Origin: Kudoa neothunni
Taxonomy: Eukaryota > Cnidaria
Assembly (NCBI GenBank): GCA_964304625.1
Contig: OZ199838.1
Location: 4,836,001-4,900,000, forward strand
DNA length: 64,000 nucleotides
Direction of reading: 5' to 3'
Shown: positions 47,601 to 60,644 of the stretch, piece by piece
How positions within the stretch are numbered: the stretch's first letter is position 1
Layout of the letters: each line of letters starts with the position of its first letter
Translations under genes and position numbers: made by a program
The notes under the pieces: model-generated
What the model saw: only the letters and a program-made list of their open reading frames with translations
The model's database searches: none
Told to the model about the DNA's origin: nothing

Positions 47601-49548
47601 ATTTTAATAATTATTTAAAACATTCATTTTATTTATAGCTGCCCTATTAAATACAATGATTAGGCTATTAAAAACTAATAACATTTTATTGACGAATATA
47701 TTGGCTCGATTTCCAATCAAAAATACAATAAAACGATTTCTTCATAAAAGTTTCAAAATAAATGGTTATATCACAAAAGTTCGGCTACTTATTTTCTAGT
47801 TTCTTAGTTTTGTCTTTGAGATAGATTGTTTTGAATTCTTTCAGTGAAATGAGGATCATCAAGAGATAGCATAAAAGACTCTAAAAATTAAGTCAATAAT
47901 ATATAATATTTCAAAGTCAAATATTTCATAAAATTTTATTCTTTTAATCAATTTAGACAGATACGAAAAAATAGTATATTTTTAATGGCTTTATTTTTCT
48001 AGGTAAACTTAGTTAAAACTACATACTTCACAATTCTATCTTGATAATGAAAGACAATATCTTTTGTTCTATGGAAAATGATTACATTCAATCATGAAAT
48101 TTAGGTAGAGATAATTTTAGTTTATTGATTATAAAACTAGTTGAGTATATACGTTGTTAATTCGAAGATTAAATTGGGTCGGGAATCTTAAACAGTATTG
48201 ATATGTAATACCCTATTTTACGGTTAAAATACAACATTGAATATTTTCAGTTACAATTTAGGGTACAATAATTGCTGGATACTTGAAAGAAATGACTAAA
48301 AAAGTGAAGAATATGACTTTATAGTGCACAGTTAATTATACTTAAATTTCAAAGGCAATCGGCGCAAAACTAACCAACATAATTCGACGCTGGATGATCA
48401 ATTACAAATTTTCGTAAATCACCAATGGCTACTCTGATAAACTCTCTCTGTCAATATTTATCTCATTTCAACTAAGCTAAAATTTTACGTGTAAAAATTG
48501 AACTTCGTAAAACCGATAAAAATTGTGTAACGTTTCATTTAGTTTTACTTTTGCCATTGGGCCTAATTCATATTATTCAAAAGAAAATAAATAACCGATA
48601 AAGATGAATTATTACGATTATTCTCTGATTATCGGCCCTGAAATCAGACAAATCTAAAAAGAATTAACGGGGTAAATTATCCATAATATACAAACAAACA
48701 CTAAACAAAACGTTAGTAAGAAAATCATTATTTATTATTATCGTCGAATAGTCTAAGAAAATTTCCTCTTATAATACGTTATCGGATAAAATGATAAAAT
48801 ACAATCTCGATAACCTAAAACCCTTAAGAAATTCATCAACCGTCAAAAAAAATATGAGTTTCTCTACTTATGCAATATCGAAGCTTGGTAATAAAAAATG
48901 GGCTGGTCTGAAATTATTAATTAATGCTTACGAGGCAATATAATTCTTTGATATGATACTCTGATTTAAGCATAACGGTCCATTTTATCTTAACAACTAT
49001 TAAAACTTGCTTTAAAATTTCTGGAATCAATAAATTTACCTAAATTATAATCAAAAAATAATCTTTATTATAGTAGAACCTGTTTTTATAATTAATTATA
49101 ACTGTTTTATGATGTAAAAATATGTTTATGTAATTTTAAAATTTTTTAATATTAAAATGCATATAAAATATATATCAATTATTCATGTCTACCCAAAAGT
49201 AACAGGATTTATCTATTTTCATACTTGGTCTGTTTTTTTTTCATTTGAAAATAGATCTCATGGTTGATCTTATCCAGCGATAAATATATTTTTGATAGTA
49301 AATTCAACCATGTTGAGATATTTAATCAAAAGGGAATGCATATTTTATAGATCAAATAGTCGTAATAATTTAATTTTTTCGAAAAATATTCCAGAATTTT
49401 TCAAATTAATTATGATGAAATATCAATTACAAATGCATATCCACGAAGGAATCATATTGTTAGTCTAATAATTTTTCATCGATATTATGAATCTCCAAAG
49501 CAAGAATTTGGATTAAATTTGTGGTAAGATATTGATATACGCACTTCT
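44685..49548. other. AT-rich, mostly featureless
   Basis: Apart from the possible upstream exons noted for the 44.3 kb gene, I see no convincing gene. Part of 47400-47520 resembles the ~1 kb repeat of 36.5-39.3 kb (TTGCTTAAATTAATAT), possibly a third, decayed copy. Confidence 0.35.
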
Positions 49549-50125
49549 AAAAAGATCCATCTCAGTTACAATTTGATGTTGAAGTACTACAACGGTCGAA
49601 TCGTTGGAAGAAAGATGGCAGAGATATATGGTTAATGCTTCTGCATTGTGCACTCCTATTCCGTTACGGAAGTTGTGTCTGGAGTTTACGTTCACTATTA
49701 CGTGATGTAACCGCAGTTTTTGTTCGGTGTGGTGTGAATAGTAAGATTAGACATAAAAATCGTCTGGAACGTATTAGATAATGAAAATATAGAGCGGATT
49801 CGCCATATAACAAACATTCTAAAAAATAGGTAGGTTTTAGACCTTCCTAATTGATTTTTTCGTTTGAACTCAAACACCACAACAAGAAGGCGAGACTAGG
49901 GATTACAATCGGCTCGCCAGGGTGTCTACAATATTCATGGAGGTCCGCACGCAACCTAGAACTCCACAGACAAATTTGTTGTTCCAGGGATGTTAAGTGT
50001 GGGAAAAACTTAATAAAAATCTCAATAAACGCGGAATTCATGGGAATGACAAATGTGAATCTGATTACACATATGGAGGTAATTCAGGCGTTGGTTTTTT
50101 CCAGTTCCTTGTTAAATATTAAGCA
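49549..50125 (+). CDS. Two exon-like open stretches, unrecognised
   Basis: 49549-49790 is open for about 80 codons without an ATG start (QLQFDVEVLQRSNRWKKDG, DIWLMLLHCALLFRYGS, RLERIR). 49870-50125 is open in the next frame with one internal stop (GETRDYNRLARVSTIFMEV, RTPQTNLLFQG, then WEKLNKNLNKRGIHGNDK). Both are richer in G+C than the surroundings and read like protein. I cannot join them confidently or name a family. The minus strand is also open at 49513-49695. Confidence 0.3.
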
Positions 50126-50138
50126 CGACTCACTTTGA

Positions 50139-51311
50139 AATATCACTCTAACTAGAAAAGTTCTTATTTCTCCAATAATAAAATATATAGTTTATTACAA
50201 ATACTATGTTTGGAATTTTTCACATCAACGATTATTTACTCCAAAAAGCGAAAACGTAAAAATTAATTACCAAATTGCATTAAAACTTGGAAGATTTCTG
50301 CTTTTTAAAGCTTTTAGGCATAAAGTATCGATCAACAGACATGACAAATTAAACAAAAGAAAATCACTTGAAAATCGTTTTTGAAGCTTGCATCGGAGGA
50401 GCAGGAAAGTGCCAGCTATTTTTTCCATATTACGTTCAGTTAAAATTCCCTAAAAAGCCTACTAGACTTTATCATAATAATACTACTTTTAGAGTTATAT
50501 TTCAATTTTTTGCCAAATTTATCGACTTGTGCGGACATTGAAGACTAAAAACGATTGATTATGCGAGTGATCCTGTTAACCCCCTCCCCAATAATAATTT
50601 CAATGAGGGCTGGCCCCTTGAACCTAAGGAAATTGTTTAATTTTGTATCAGAATCGCATCTGATAAATGTTAAACTATAATCAGAAAAATTAAATTTTAA
50701 TATGACACACTTGTCTATCGTAGATATTCTTAGGATTAACCTTGAAAAGTTAACCTTGGGTTCCATGGCCCACCTCATTATTATTTTATTACAAAAATTC
50801 CTATATTTCACGTATTTTCATCATAAGTCTAACCAAATTTATTTCATTGATCAGTAGGTAATACTTATTTTAAAAATTTGATAGAATTCTGGCGAAAATA
50901 ATCGAAATATAACAATTCTAACATCAAAATTTATGAAAAAATAATATAAAGCTGGCCATGTGAAGCTCAAAGTTAGATTTTAAAGATTAATTAGCTAGCT
51001 CATAAATAAAAAGCTAACAAATATTATGAAAAGTAAAATTCCGTTTTAGATATATTTGTTTTTATTCGTCTCAATGACAGTTTTGGAAGTACTAGACTTC
51101 TAATTATTCAAATTACACAAAAAGCTTAAAGTTTAGTCATAGTATGAATAAATTGAAAGAAATTGACGAATTAGGAGTTAAATTATTAAAAAAATGTTGC
51201 AAAAAATAATTATTATCAAATATCCAATCAACTGCCAAAAATTGTTGTTAGTTTAATAGTTTGATCCCGGTATTATTGAAATATCACCATAGGCTTTTGA
51301 TTGAGACAATC
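50139..51311. other. AT-rich intergenic
   Basis: Short minus-strand open frames (for example 50545-50811) lack protein-like composition or splice context. Nothing recognised. Confidence 0.35.
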
Positions 51312-52798
51312 TTATAACGTCTCGTTTATGCAAATCTTTAAAACAGAAGTTAAAATTAGTAAAGGTTCGAAATTACTCAAAAGCAAAATAAAGTGTTGCA
51401 GACATTTTCGTTTAGGAAGCAATTTACAGATAGTGAAGAATGTGGTGTTTCGATCCGCTAGTTTCGTTCCTATTAGACTATAATCAAGTGATTTTTCGTG
51501 GTAGAATGGGAAAAACTTACCTCAAAATTTCTTCATATTTGGGTGAAAGATTAAAATAGTTATGATCTATAACAACAATAATTGATGAATAAAGCAATAT
51601 GACTTACCTGTAGTGATGTCAATATCGTTAAAATCACCATAGGTGATATCATCTAACTGATCTTCATCATAGTTGGAGTGGATAAGAGAAAGTCGGCGAT
51701 TGAGGTTATTAGACTTGATGGTGTTTCTACTTTGGAGTGACTGGAGACTAGCAGTAGATATTGATCGAGAAATTTTATTGTTGACATTGCCACTTCCAAT
51801 AGAGGATCCAATATTTAGTGATGAAATATCAAACGACGGTGACTTAAATTTGTTGTTTTCGAATCTTGGTACTTCGTAGGACACTTTGTCAGTTCGAATA
51901 CTAGCTGACGGTGACATTTCTGTAAAATTATTAACATACTGATTATTATTCGCATTGTTATTTTCAAGTAAAGGCACCAACAAATCTTCCAACATTCGAC
52001 ACAATTGAGTGTCTAAAACGTTTTATATAGTTAATGAAATTTATAATTTACTAATATCTAGCGAATAAAACAAGGAAACAAGGTCATTTTCTTGATGTAT
52101 TGTATTTCTATTAGCATTGCATTGAGCAATTTCTGTTGAATGGATCTATAATTTTCGTAACTTTAATCAAGATTCAGCGGTAACAAACAAACATTTTGTT
52201 TTGCAATTGTGTGATTTTTGTCAATGATAAGCGTATTTTTTTGTTTTCTTTTCCTATGTAAAATTTCTAGCAGTTTAAAAACTTCATCCATTTCATGTGT
52301 TGGGACTTCCTTTGATTGTTCCACCCAATTATCGACTATTGAGCGTTCACAATTGTCATCGTCAAAGCTATCAATCATAGAAAGTTGATCTATGAGAAGC
52401 GCTTGATTGAAGTTGGATTCGTCAATTGTTGGCAACGTGATATCTTTCTCAGAAGCGGTATTGAGGTTCTTGTTGATGTAGAATGAAAAATGCGGTTGAT
52501 TTGTAGAAGTTGTAGTTTGAGAACGTTTACATTCAACAAGTGGAATAGGTGAAACAGTGATATTTCGACTATTCTTTGAAATATGCTGGTAACTAGTTGT
52601 GCTTGGACTTACTGTAGACAGGGATGATGCGAATAGGTTTTCTGGGTCGACTGATATATTTCTTGGGATTTCTCCTTCGATGTTGTGAGTTGTTAGCGCC
52701 TGTCCCCATATGGTACTTAATTGTGGCACCAAACGTCTCTTTCTTCGACGATTCTCTCTTATTAGATGTCTTCTTTTTGATCCTTCATTGTATAGCAT
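51312..52798 (-). CDS. Ser/Asn-rich multi-exon protein, unrecognised
   Basis: Five minus-strand exons join in consistent phase. The first starts with ATG at 52798 (MLYNEGSKRRHLIRENRRR, very basic) and runs to about 52188. It is followed by IHSTEIAQCNANRN, then LEDLLVPLLENNNANNN with a Ser/Asn-rich stretch (SRSISTASLQSLQSRN) and an acidic patch (DEDQLDDITYGDFNDIDI) ending at a GTAAGTC donor. Next is HNYFNLSPKYEEIL, and a last hydrophobic exon (KLADRNTTFFTICKLLPKRK, LILTSVLKICINE) stops at 51312. The product is about 470 residues. Low complexity dominates; no domain recognised. Regulatory or RNA-associated roles are possible but not supported. Confidence 0.55.
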
Positions 52799-53373
52799 GC
52801 ACTTTATTTCAACTTAAATGATCAAGGTCAGATATCCATCACTAATAGCACTTTATTACGGAAAAGGTACGTTATTTTGGCATTATAAACTTTGACAATA
52901 CTAGACATCAACAATGCAATTAATCGTAACGGTGGTTTGAGTAATTTTGTCGACAGGATCAATTTCTCACTTAAATACTAATATAACTGTTAGTACAAGA
53001 CATTCTAGATACCAAAGTAGGTCAGTATCAATGTTTAGAATGTGTTTTTTGCCGTACAGTCTCTGTACGGGGGCGTTATTCATGGAAATATGCCTAATAT
53101 ACATGAAATTTTATTATTTCTGGTAAATTATTTATAGTGGTTTGAGTGGAGATACCAACACATTTCCACGCCGGTTGGATGAGCTTTTAGCAGTGATTTC
53201 AACTCGACGGGCACTGGTAATATCAAGGACATTTCACAATAAATTCGAACTTAAATTTAACCCCACCTACTCCTATTTCTATCAAATTCACGCAGAAAAG
53301 TACCATTAAAACCAATTATTGTATTATATAACATGTTTGATTGATACTGATAAAACTAATAAAGAATTAAGAA
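52799..53373. other. Intergenic with a perfect hairpin
   Basis: The 575 bp lie between TTC27 and the Ser/Asn-rich gene, both on the minus strand. CCGTACAG-TCT-CTGTACGG at 53052-53070 is a perfect 8 bp stem with a 3-base loop. No other feature recognised. Confidence 0.4.
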
Positions 53374-56300
53374 CTAATTCTGAGTTGTTAGTAGGTCGAT
53401 GTTTTCTCTGAGGTTAATTATTTTGGAGGAAAATTGTTCAAGTTTGTCTTTCAATACCAAATTTGATGATTGTGATAATTCCCCGAGAACGTGCTACAGA
53501 GAAATAAATTAAAATTGTAATGATAACCAATTAATATATTATTTCATCATTTTTTGAATAGTTAAGAGATATAAATTAATACGTCCATTTAAACATACGA
53601 ATGTGCACACGTATTAATTATCAATTACCTCACAACGTGTCACCAAATTATGCAAAGCCAAACTAAGACTTTGTATGTGTTTTTCCTTGTTCGGAAATGG
53701 AATTGTATCGGCCGTTGAAATTTTAATTGCGCCTAATAAATATCAAAGTACAATTTCATTGGGCAATATTTATTAATTGCTACAATTTAATAGATCTTGA
53801 GATAATATTTCAGCTTGTTGTCGGGCTTTATCGTCTGTTTCCCAAAGTTTCTCCTCAAATACCACAATACGAAAAGCTTTCACCAAATATTCCATTTCGT
53901 TGAGAATGGAACTTTCGCTGTTATCATCCTCATAAAGTGACGCGTACATTTTCCATACGTTCCACGATGGGGTTGCCTAATTATATCAGTGAATTGAATT
54001 ATTCAAAATACATTTTTTAATTGATCATAATATTTTTCTTCAGCTCACATACAAAACTTCTGTTTAAGTAATCCTTTAAGAAGATTACAAAAACAAATAA
54101 AGGGATTAAAATCAATTTAATGATTTAAAAAAATTAAATTGACAATTAAAATAGTTTTTATATGTTAAAAGTAACGTAGACAAAATTACATAACTAAATT
54201 AACACAGAAATTAAAATAATTTTATTTATTTCATTATATGAAAAAGCCGAATATTTTATTAAAGTGATAAAATAGACGAAAGGTTAATTCGTTATTCTAA
54301 GGTAGTTTAAAAAAAATTAAATATACCTTGTTCACATATTGATAAAACAGATCAATAACATCCTTCTTAAAATATTCATCTATCATTTAAAATAATCGAA
54401 TCATATAACAAACAAAGAAAAAACCTTTGTATCCAGACTTAAGAGATGACGTTTCAAATTTGAATGTGTATGTTAGCATTGCAAACACCTAAAAAGTTAT
54501 ACAAAATAAGTTTAATAAAAAAACGTACTTCGTCAGGAATGACATTCACATTCAATTCAATTAACTTTAGGCAAGAAAAAATTATATCTCTATGGTATTC
54601 TAGTTGCATACATATCTAAGTTTGGCAATTTAGTGCTTAAAATAATAAATCATATCTATATACGTAAAGATTGTTTTCCCACATTTTGTAGTTAGTATAG
54701 TTAAATCTGAGTGCCTCTTTCATAATTTGATACGCTAAAACACTATTGGGTTGATTAGATAGTTTAGCTGTTTTGGAATTACTAATTTTTTCTTTGGATA
54801 TGTACAGTAGCTAAATTGGACCAACATTCTGCATTCTAATGGGACAATTTGAATCAGTGAGTTCACGAAAAGGAAAAATACATCCGGCTCTAATCTAGTG
54901 CATTGCAAAAATGATGAAATAGCTTCTTTGAAACGCTCTAATCTCATCTGGATGCATCCCAAAGTAAACCACAAACCCTCCTAAATAAAGAGATTAGAAA
55001 ATGATTCATAACTTTACCAAATTAAACACAAGTTAAATAGGGTGTTTTATTTAAAAATTAATTTTAAATGTTTTAGGCTAAGTTTTCCTGTTTTAATGTT
55101 TGTTAAATTGCTGAAACCATTTCAAATGTATATCGGAATGATTTATGCTGGTGCATATTGTCTTCGAATCCAAGCAGTTTAAAACCTTTTTATCGTTATA
55201 ACACCTTTTATAGAAAACACATTCAGTTTTTGTTCCAATATGAATTTTTCAATATTTAACCTTATACACTTATTAAGCCAATATAGAAAAATTTATGTTT
55301 TATTGAGTATAATATCAAATAGGAAAAGTAATGGGATACAATGTTCTATGAAAACCTATTAGAATCTTGCTGATACTTACTTTAAATTATTTTGAAAATC
55401 TGAGTTTAATATTAATATCGAATTTGTATGTTTTATTCAAATTTACTTCAGCTCAGCTTTAAAATGATGAACTCAAATGCTATTTTCACAAAGAGAACGA
55501 TTATGATGAAGAGTTTTTTAGAACTCGAAGAGTAGTCATTGAATTGAAGTCGCCACATTGTAACGATAATTTGTATTTATCGTTGTTATCTAATTTTTTT
55601 TCTGTTAAAGTTCAGCAATTTTGTCAAGGTATCTACCATTTGAACCTCAGACCTGAAAATTCAAGAGATCAGTCCCCTTATCAAAGATGCTCAGAATAAT
55701 CTATTGATAAAATATGCTTTAAAAAAAATTATAAATCTGATAAAAATTAAAACAAACTGATTCTTTAAAATAAAGAAGTTTTAGCGAGCCCATTGACATT
55801 TAGAGTGTTGCTTACACGATGACGTAAGCTTGATAAATAAGAAATATCCCAACTTTCGACACCTCGTCCTCATAAAAAATGATTTAATAATGAAACAATA
55901 AATATTTGTTAATTAAAACATATTAAATTGATTCCGCCGCGTATTTGGAGATTAAATCCGTTGAGATAACGAAATATTCGAGCTATAAATGACAGACACT
56001 TGAAAACAGCGTTTAAAACAATGTAAAATGAGATATTTAGCTCTTAATATATACATAATTCTATTCGTATTACAAACGAACAATTTAGCAGGTTTATCTT
56101 GGATAACATTTTAAATTTTGAGCGGAAGATATGCATATCGAAATCAGGGTCCAACTCATTTTGCATACTCCTCTACAGTGTGATTGTTTTTACTATTTTA
56201 ATAAGACACATATTTTGTAAAAACTTGTACGTGTGGATAATGCAGCATATTATAAGGAAAATGGAGTGGTTATTTTCATTATTGTTGATAAAATAAAGTC

Positions 56301-59300
56301 TCGTTCCAAACAGATTGAGGCCTAATTTCATCAGTGAAAAGTTGAGAGTATTGGAAGAAAAAATGGTAATTTTTTAATAAACATTATTATCAATCTTGAC
56401 AAAATTATTGACTGTAAAACATTCGTTTATAGTAGTACTATCAACTTGAAATGAGAGAACCAGCCATGGGTAAAGTTAACCTTAATGCGGGGGAAACTTT
56501 ATAATTAATTAGCACTTTAACTTTTCGAGAGATTTGAAATAGAATTGAGAGAAAATTCTTCTCAATTTTGCATTAATGCATTTATGAATAAATAGAAGTT
56601 AAATGAATTATCAAAAAAATAAATATTAATGATTATCTAAATATTTTAATTAAAAAAGCTAGGAAATAACCCCCTAAACACCAATTAAATAAATTTCGGA
56701 AAAGTGGATTCTACCTTCATTAATTGTATTAAATGATTTTGCTAAATATAATATCAACTTTATTATCTATTATAATACAAAAATTGGCGTGAATACAACA
56801 GTATTTCAAAATAATTTATAGCAATCCTGACTTTCAGATAAATGACACCTTGTCTACATTGCATGTATTTTTTTATTTAGTTATTTTTGTTAGGTCTTTG
56901 ATGATGTAAAATTCATCGTTCGCTGTAGTAAAAGGCCTGATTCAAGTCAAAAGGGCCAGTTTATAGAAAATTCAAGTAGACAACCTAAAAAAATTCACCC
57001 GACCGACAATAGGAATACTAATGTCTTCGAAAAGTCGGTGGCCGAGCACAAATAACCGTTTAATTTTCATAGCTTGATAAAAAAATCCAACTGTTGTTTC
57101 GCTAACGACATTCTCTAGTTTCATTAATTTTTTTAATCAACGATTCTTTAATAGCGCCAAAATTCCGTGTTTTCATTCAAGTAAATAATTCCACATTATT
57201 ATTTCAAAAATGGGGTTGACAATATGTCTACCAAACTAAAGTGACTAAAGCATCTATTAGGTCTCCTTTTAACTATGTAATGATCGATCCAGCTGGATAT
57301 GCACGTTTTTTAACACCTCGAGTTATACCGAAGAAAATATATTTTTAGTTTTGCTGTTTTAGGGGTCATAATTCCTCAAAATGACATTACAAAATGTATT
57401 TAAATAATCTTTTTTCAATATATTAAATCATCCTCCAATTTTACAGAAATCATTTTTCATTTCGTAGAATTAATGAGTTTACAGAAAAGTTTTAAATGAC
57501 AACCAAAAAAGCTTTTGGGGAACAATACGTGAGTATACTATACGGAAAAAATAATTGATATTATCATCAATATATACTTAATTTTTAACATCACTGGCTA
57601 TATAATATAATTAATTTAAAATGATAATTTAACAATATTTTATACAATAAAAATGTAAATAGTTATACGATAAAAGTAAAATATATTAATTCAGTAGATT
57701 TATCTTCTAGATTGCACAAGATTAATAAAACCTTTTGGAATCGAATCCAGACTAAAAATTACTAACTTAAAGGAACAAAAAATATTAAAGCATTTGATTA
57801 TATTGAAACTTACCTGCATATAATTAATTCTTAGAGAGACTTGTAAAAATTGAGCACATTTTTCCATCTAAAAGGTATTAAACCTGGCCAAATCTAATAA
57901 AGTAAAGTCACATCTTTGTTGAGGTAATATAGACCAAGCATTTTTTGTGAACGCCAACTCCTATGATTAGAAATTTCCCATGCTTTGTTATAGTATTCAA
58001 TATTCTGAAATAAAACCACAAATAAGCACATTAACTGAAGCAGTAATGATAACAATATATAATTATACCTTGGTAACTTGGCCGAGTAGACAATATAAGT
58101 GTGAGTTGTTGGGCTCTATTTCTAGGCGCTTTCTAATGATTTCTTCAGCCTAACATCAAATTTAGGCAAAAACTGTAATATGAACGACCAATACTTTTTC
58201 ATGGCGACCCAATAACATGTGGCATTCAATCATTTTATCCCATGAAAACAATCTCTCGTAGATATCGAGCGCAGATTTAAAGCATCCAAGTTTAGCCAAG
58301 GCACACGCGTAAGTTTCCTATATAAAAATCAGCAAACAATAACCAAATAGATTTTACCTCAAAATAAACGATTGTATGACTGTTTGAACAAAGCCATTTG
58401 TGGATACGATGATTACCCTAAGGTATGAGTTGAGAAAATTTATAATTATGACAAAAATATACACTGGGTTCATTTTTTCTGTAATTCTCGCACAAAAACC
58501 TACAGGTAAATTTCAGAAGAACTATCACACATATCACAACCAAATATACCTCATATTGTTTAAGAGAGCGTTCCATTCTTTTCACCGAATCAAACTCCAA
58601 CAAGCATCGCCACAACAAGGCTTCACAACTGACAATCCAAGATTTCGGAGCGCTGTTGATAATTTCTACATATGGTTTAAGTTGTTCCACCAAAATATCA
58701 TCTTTAGGAACGTTCGATAAGTGTGTTGGCTAAAATTAAAAAACCTCCATCAATATAATCATTCGTTTGTGACTAGTTTGATAGAATGAGAAATTTTTTA
58801 AACAAAACGGGCAATTGTTTCACCTCTAATCATCTCATTTTTAAATGTTCGCATATTTATTACCAATAGCATAACATGAATATTTGTTGGTACAGATTCA
58901 ACTCCGGAATCGCCACTTCACTTGGATCTTGATACATTGTAGTTGGTAGTAATGGAGATTCCTCTTCAATGGCCACAATCTACAATTGGCAATATCGTAA
59001 TTTATCACGTTCAAACGAATACTTCTGGAAGTGAAGCCAGTGACGATAAAGCATTTTTATTAAAATTTTTATTCGCAGCCTCAATCGCGACAATCAGTTG
59101 AGCGATAGGTTTTTCTTGATATTTCATCTTTTTGCCAAGACAACCTAAAGGATTGATGCATTCAAACATTCATTAATTTCATAATCAAACCGGTGAGATT
59201 ATGAGATATTTCCAATAGAGATTGCAAAGAATGAAGAATATTCTAAAGATATGGTTGAAATCACGGGTAAAAACATTAGGAGCTACCTCAGCCTTATCAT

Positions 59301-60213
59301 ATTCGTACATAAGCATACAAGAATTGAAGCAGATTAAAAGTTTTTCCGAATTTAAATGTCTAAAATTCGAATTCTACAATGTGAGCAAAAACTAGAAATC
59401 CAACTTTATAAAATCGTTTGAGCAAGATGATTCCACCTCCTTTTCTACTATTTGTACACATTCAAGCATATCATCTTTAAGGCAGCTGAAGCTAGTTCCA
59501 TGTAGCTTCAACCACACATTGTAAGTAATAAGTTTTAACAAAACTTGATTCTAGAAAGAAGGACAATTATTTACGGGTGGCACCGAGTAGCAAAAGGTTA
59601 GATAAAATATACAGGAAATGACTCCAACAATTGGCAACAATCAAAGAATATTATTTTAACTAGATAAAACAGAAAAGGAAATTTTATTGCGAGAGGTATT
59701 TGCTAGATAATCAGCTTTAAAAATTGCATCTTTTATTGGTAACAAACTTCGCTATCTATGGACAATTGCTCTCTGGCAACAACATTCGCACTTATGATTT
59801 TCTAAATAATAATAAATAATAAAACGTTAGGATTTGATAATACGTCTTTATTGACAAGAAAAATATGCTCTATTTCTTCTAGGGAATTTTCAGGTCCAGT
59901 AAAATTATTTATTCCAAAAAGCTCTAATATTTTCCAGCCAAAATTTATTATTCTACACCAACTTAAAATAAAAATTTAATAAAAAAAAATATTTACTCAT
60001 AAGATTTCTTCGATTTTATATAATTATCGAAAATAAATGATTTTAATTGGTTGGGATCTAAAAAAGTGAAATGGTACGATATTTTCGTCAAAATTGAGTA
60101 CTTTCGCACAAAAGATCGACCATATATTTTATATCTTTCATAATCTGTACATTTCCAGAGCGATCAACTGAGTCGGTTAAAAAATATTCTGGAATATCAC
60201 CCAAATTATTCAT
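53374..60213 (-). CDS. TTC27: Tetratricopeptide repeat protein 27 (TTC27)
   Basis: TTC27 (Emw1 in yeast) is a TPR protein linked to ribosome and complex assembly. About 18 minus-strand exons run from ATG at 60213 (MNNLGDIPEYF) to TAG at 53374-53376. Recognisable blocks in order are NFGWKILELFGINNFTGPE, MYEYDKAE, LGKKMKYQEKPIAQLIV, PKSWIVSCEALLWR with RMERSLKQYE, LAKLGCFKSALDIYERL, AEEIIRKRLEIEPNNSHLYC, YYNKAWEISNHRSWRSQK, GLWFTLGCIQMRLERFKEAI, TRLEPD-NAECWSNLA, MKEALRFNYTNYKMWENN, and the C-terminal SWNVWKMYASLYEDDNSE. These follow human TTC27 in order. One intron (54984-57817) is about 2.8 kb, against about 50 nt for the rest. After HIQRK a one-base excess in an A-run (near 54795) shifts the frame, probably a sequencing error. 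Exons between about 59570 and 59830 are least certain. Confidence 0.85.
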
Positions 60214-60380
60214 TTCTCAGCGTGGTCGGTTACATTCGGAGAGAATCGCAAGGTGTAAAAATGTGATAAAATTTTCCTAATTTTTTAATTCATTTAATTT
60301 TTATAGATCCAAATGATAATCCTCAATTTAAGTACAATTGAATAAAAATTGCCAATTAAAAGAACTATTTGTTAAATATA
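60214..60380. promoter_or_regulatory. Divergent promoter region, TTC27 and small plus-strand gene
   Basis: The two start codons, on opposite strands, are 167 bp apart, so a shared bidirectional promoter is likely. No TATA box or known factor site is evident. Confidence 0.4.
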
Positions 60381-60644
60381 ATGAATTCCTTGAGATATTT
60401 TTTGTCTACAAGACATCATGTTTATCAAATAATAAGGAATACCGCTAAAATAAAACCTGGTAGTATTTTTTAGTTAATTTTTAATTTAAAAACTAACTTC
60501 TAAATAGGGTATGGTGCCATTTTCGAAAATAAAGAAGAAGAAAAGGATCCATCTTACATTAAGGCAGTGTTTCCCTACATGCGGTACCCGTACCCCCTAA
60601 GGATACGAAAAGCCATCATTGGGGATGCGGGAGTCATCCTATAA
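60381..60644 (+). CDS. Small protein with mitochondrial-type N-terminus, tail inside hAT element
   Basis: Exon 1 (60381-60459) encodes MNSLRYFLSTRHHVYQ and continues basic and acid-free, like a mitochondrial presequence. A 48 nt GT-AG intron leads to exon 2 (from 60508): GYGAIFENKEEEKDPSYIK. At this point the hAT-like element begins (60564). The frame stays open 26 codons into it (VFPYMRYPYPLRIRK) and ends at TAA 60642-60644, overlapped by AATAAA at 60643-60648. The total is 71 residues. The host part has no recognised family. The original 3' part may be displaced beyond the element (see 62094-62698). Confidence 0.45.
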
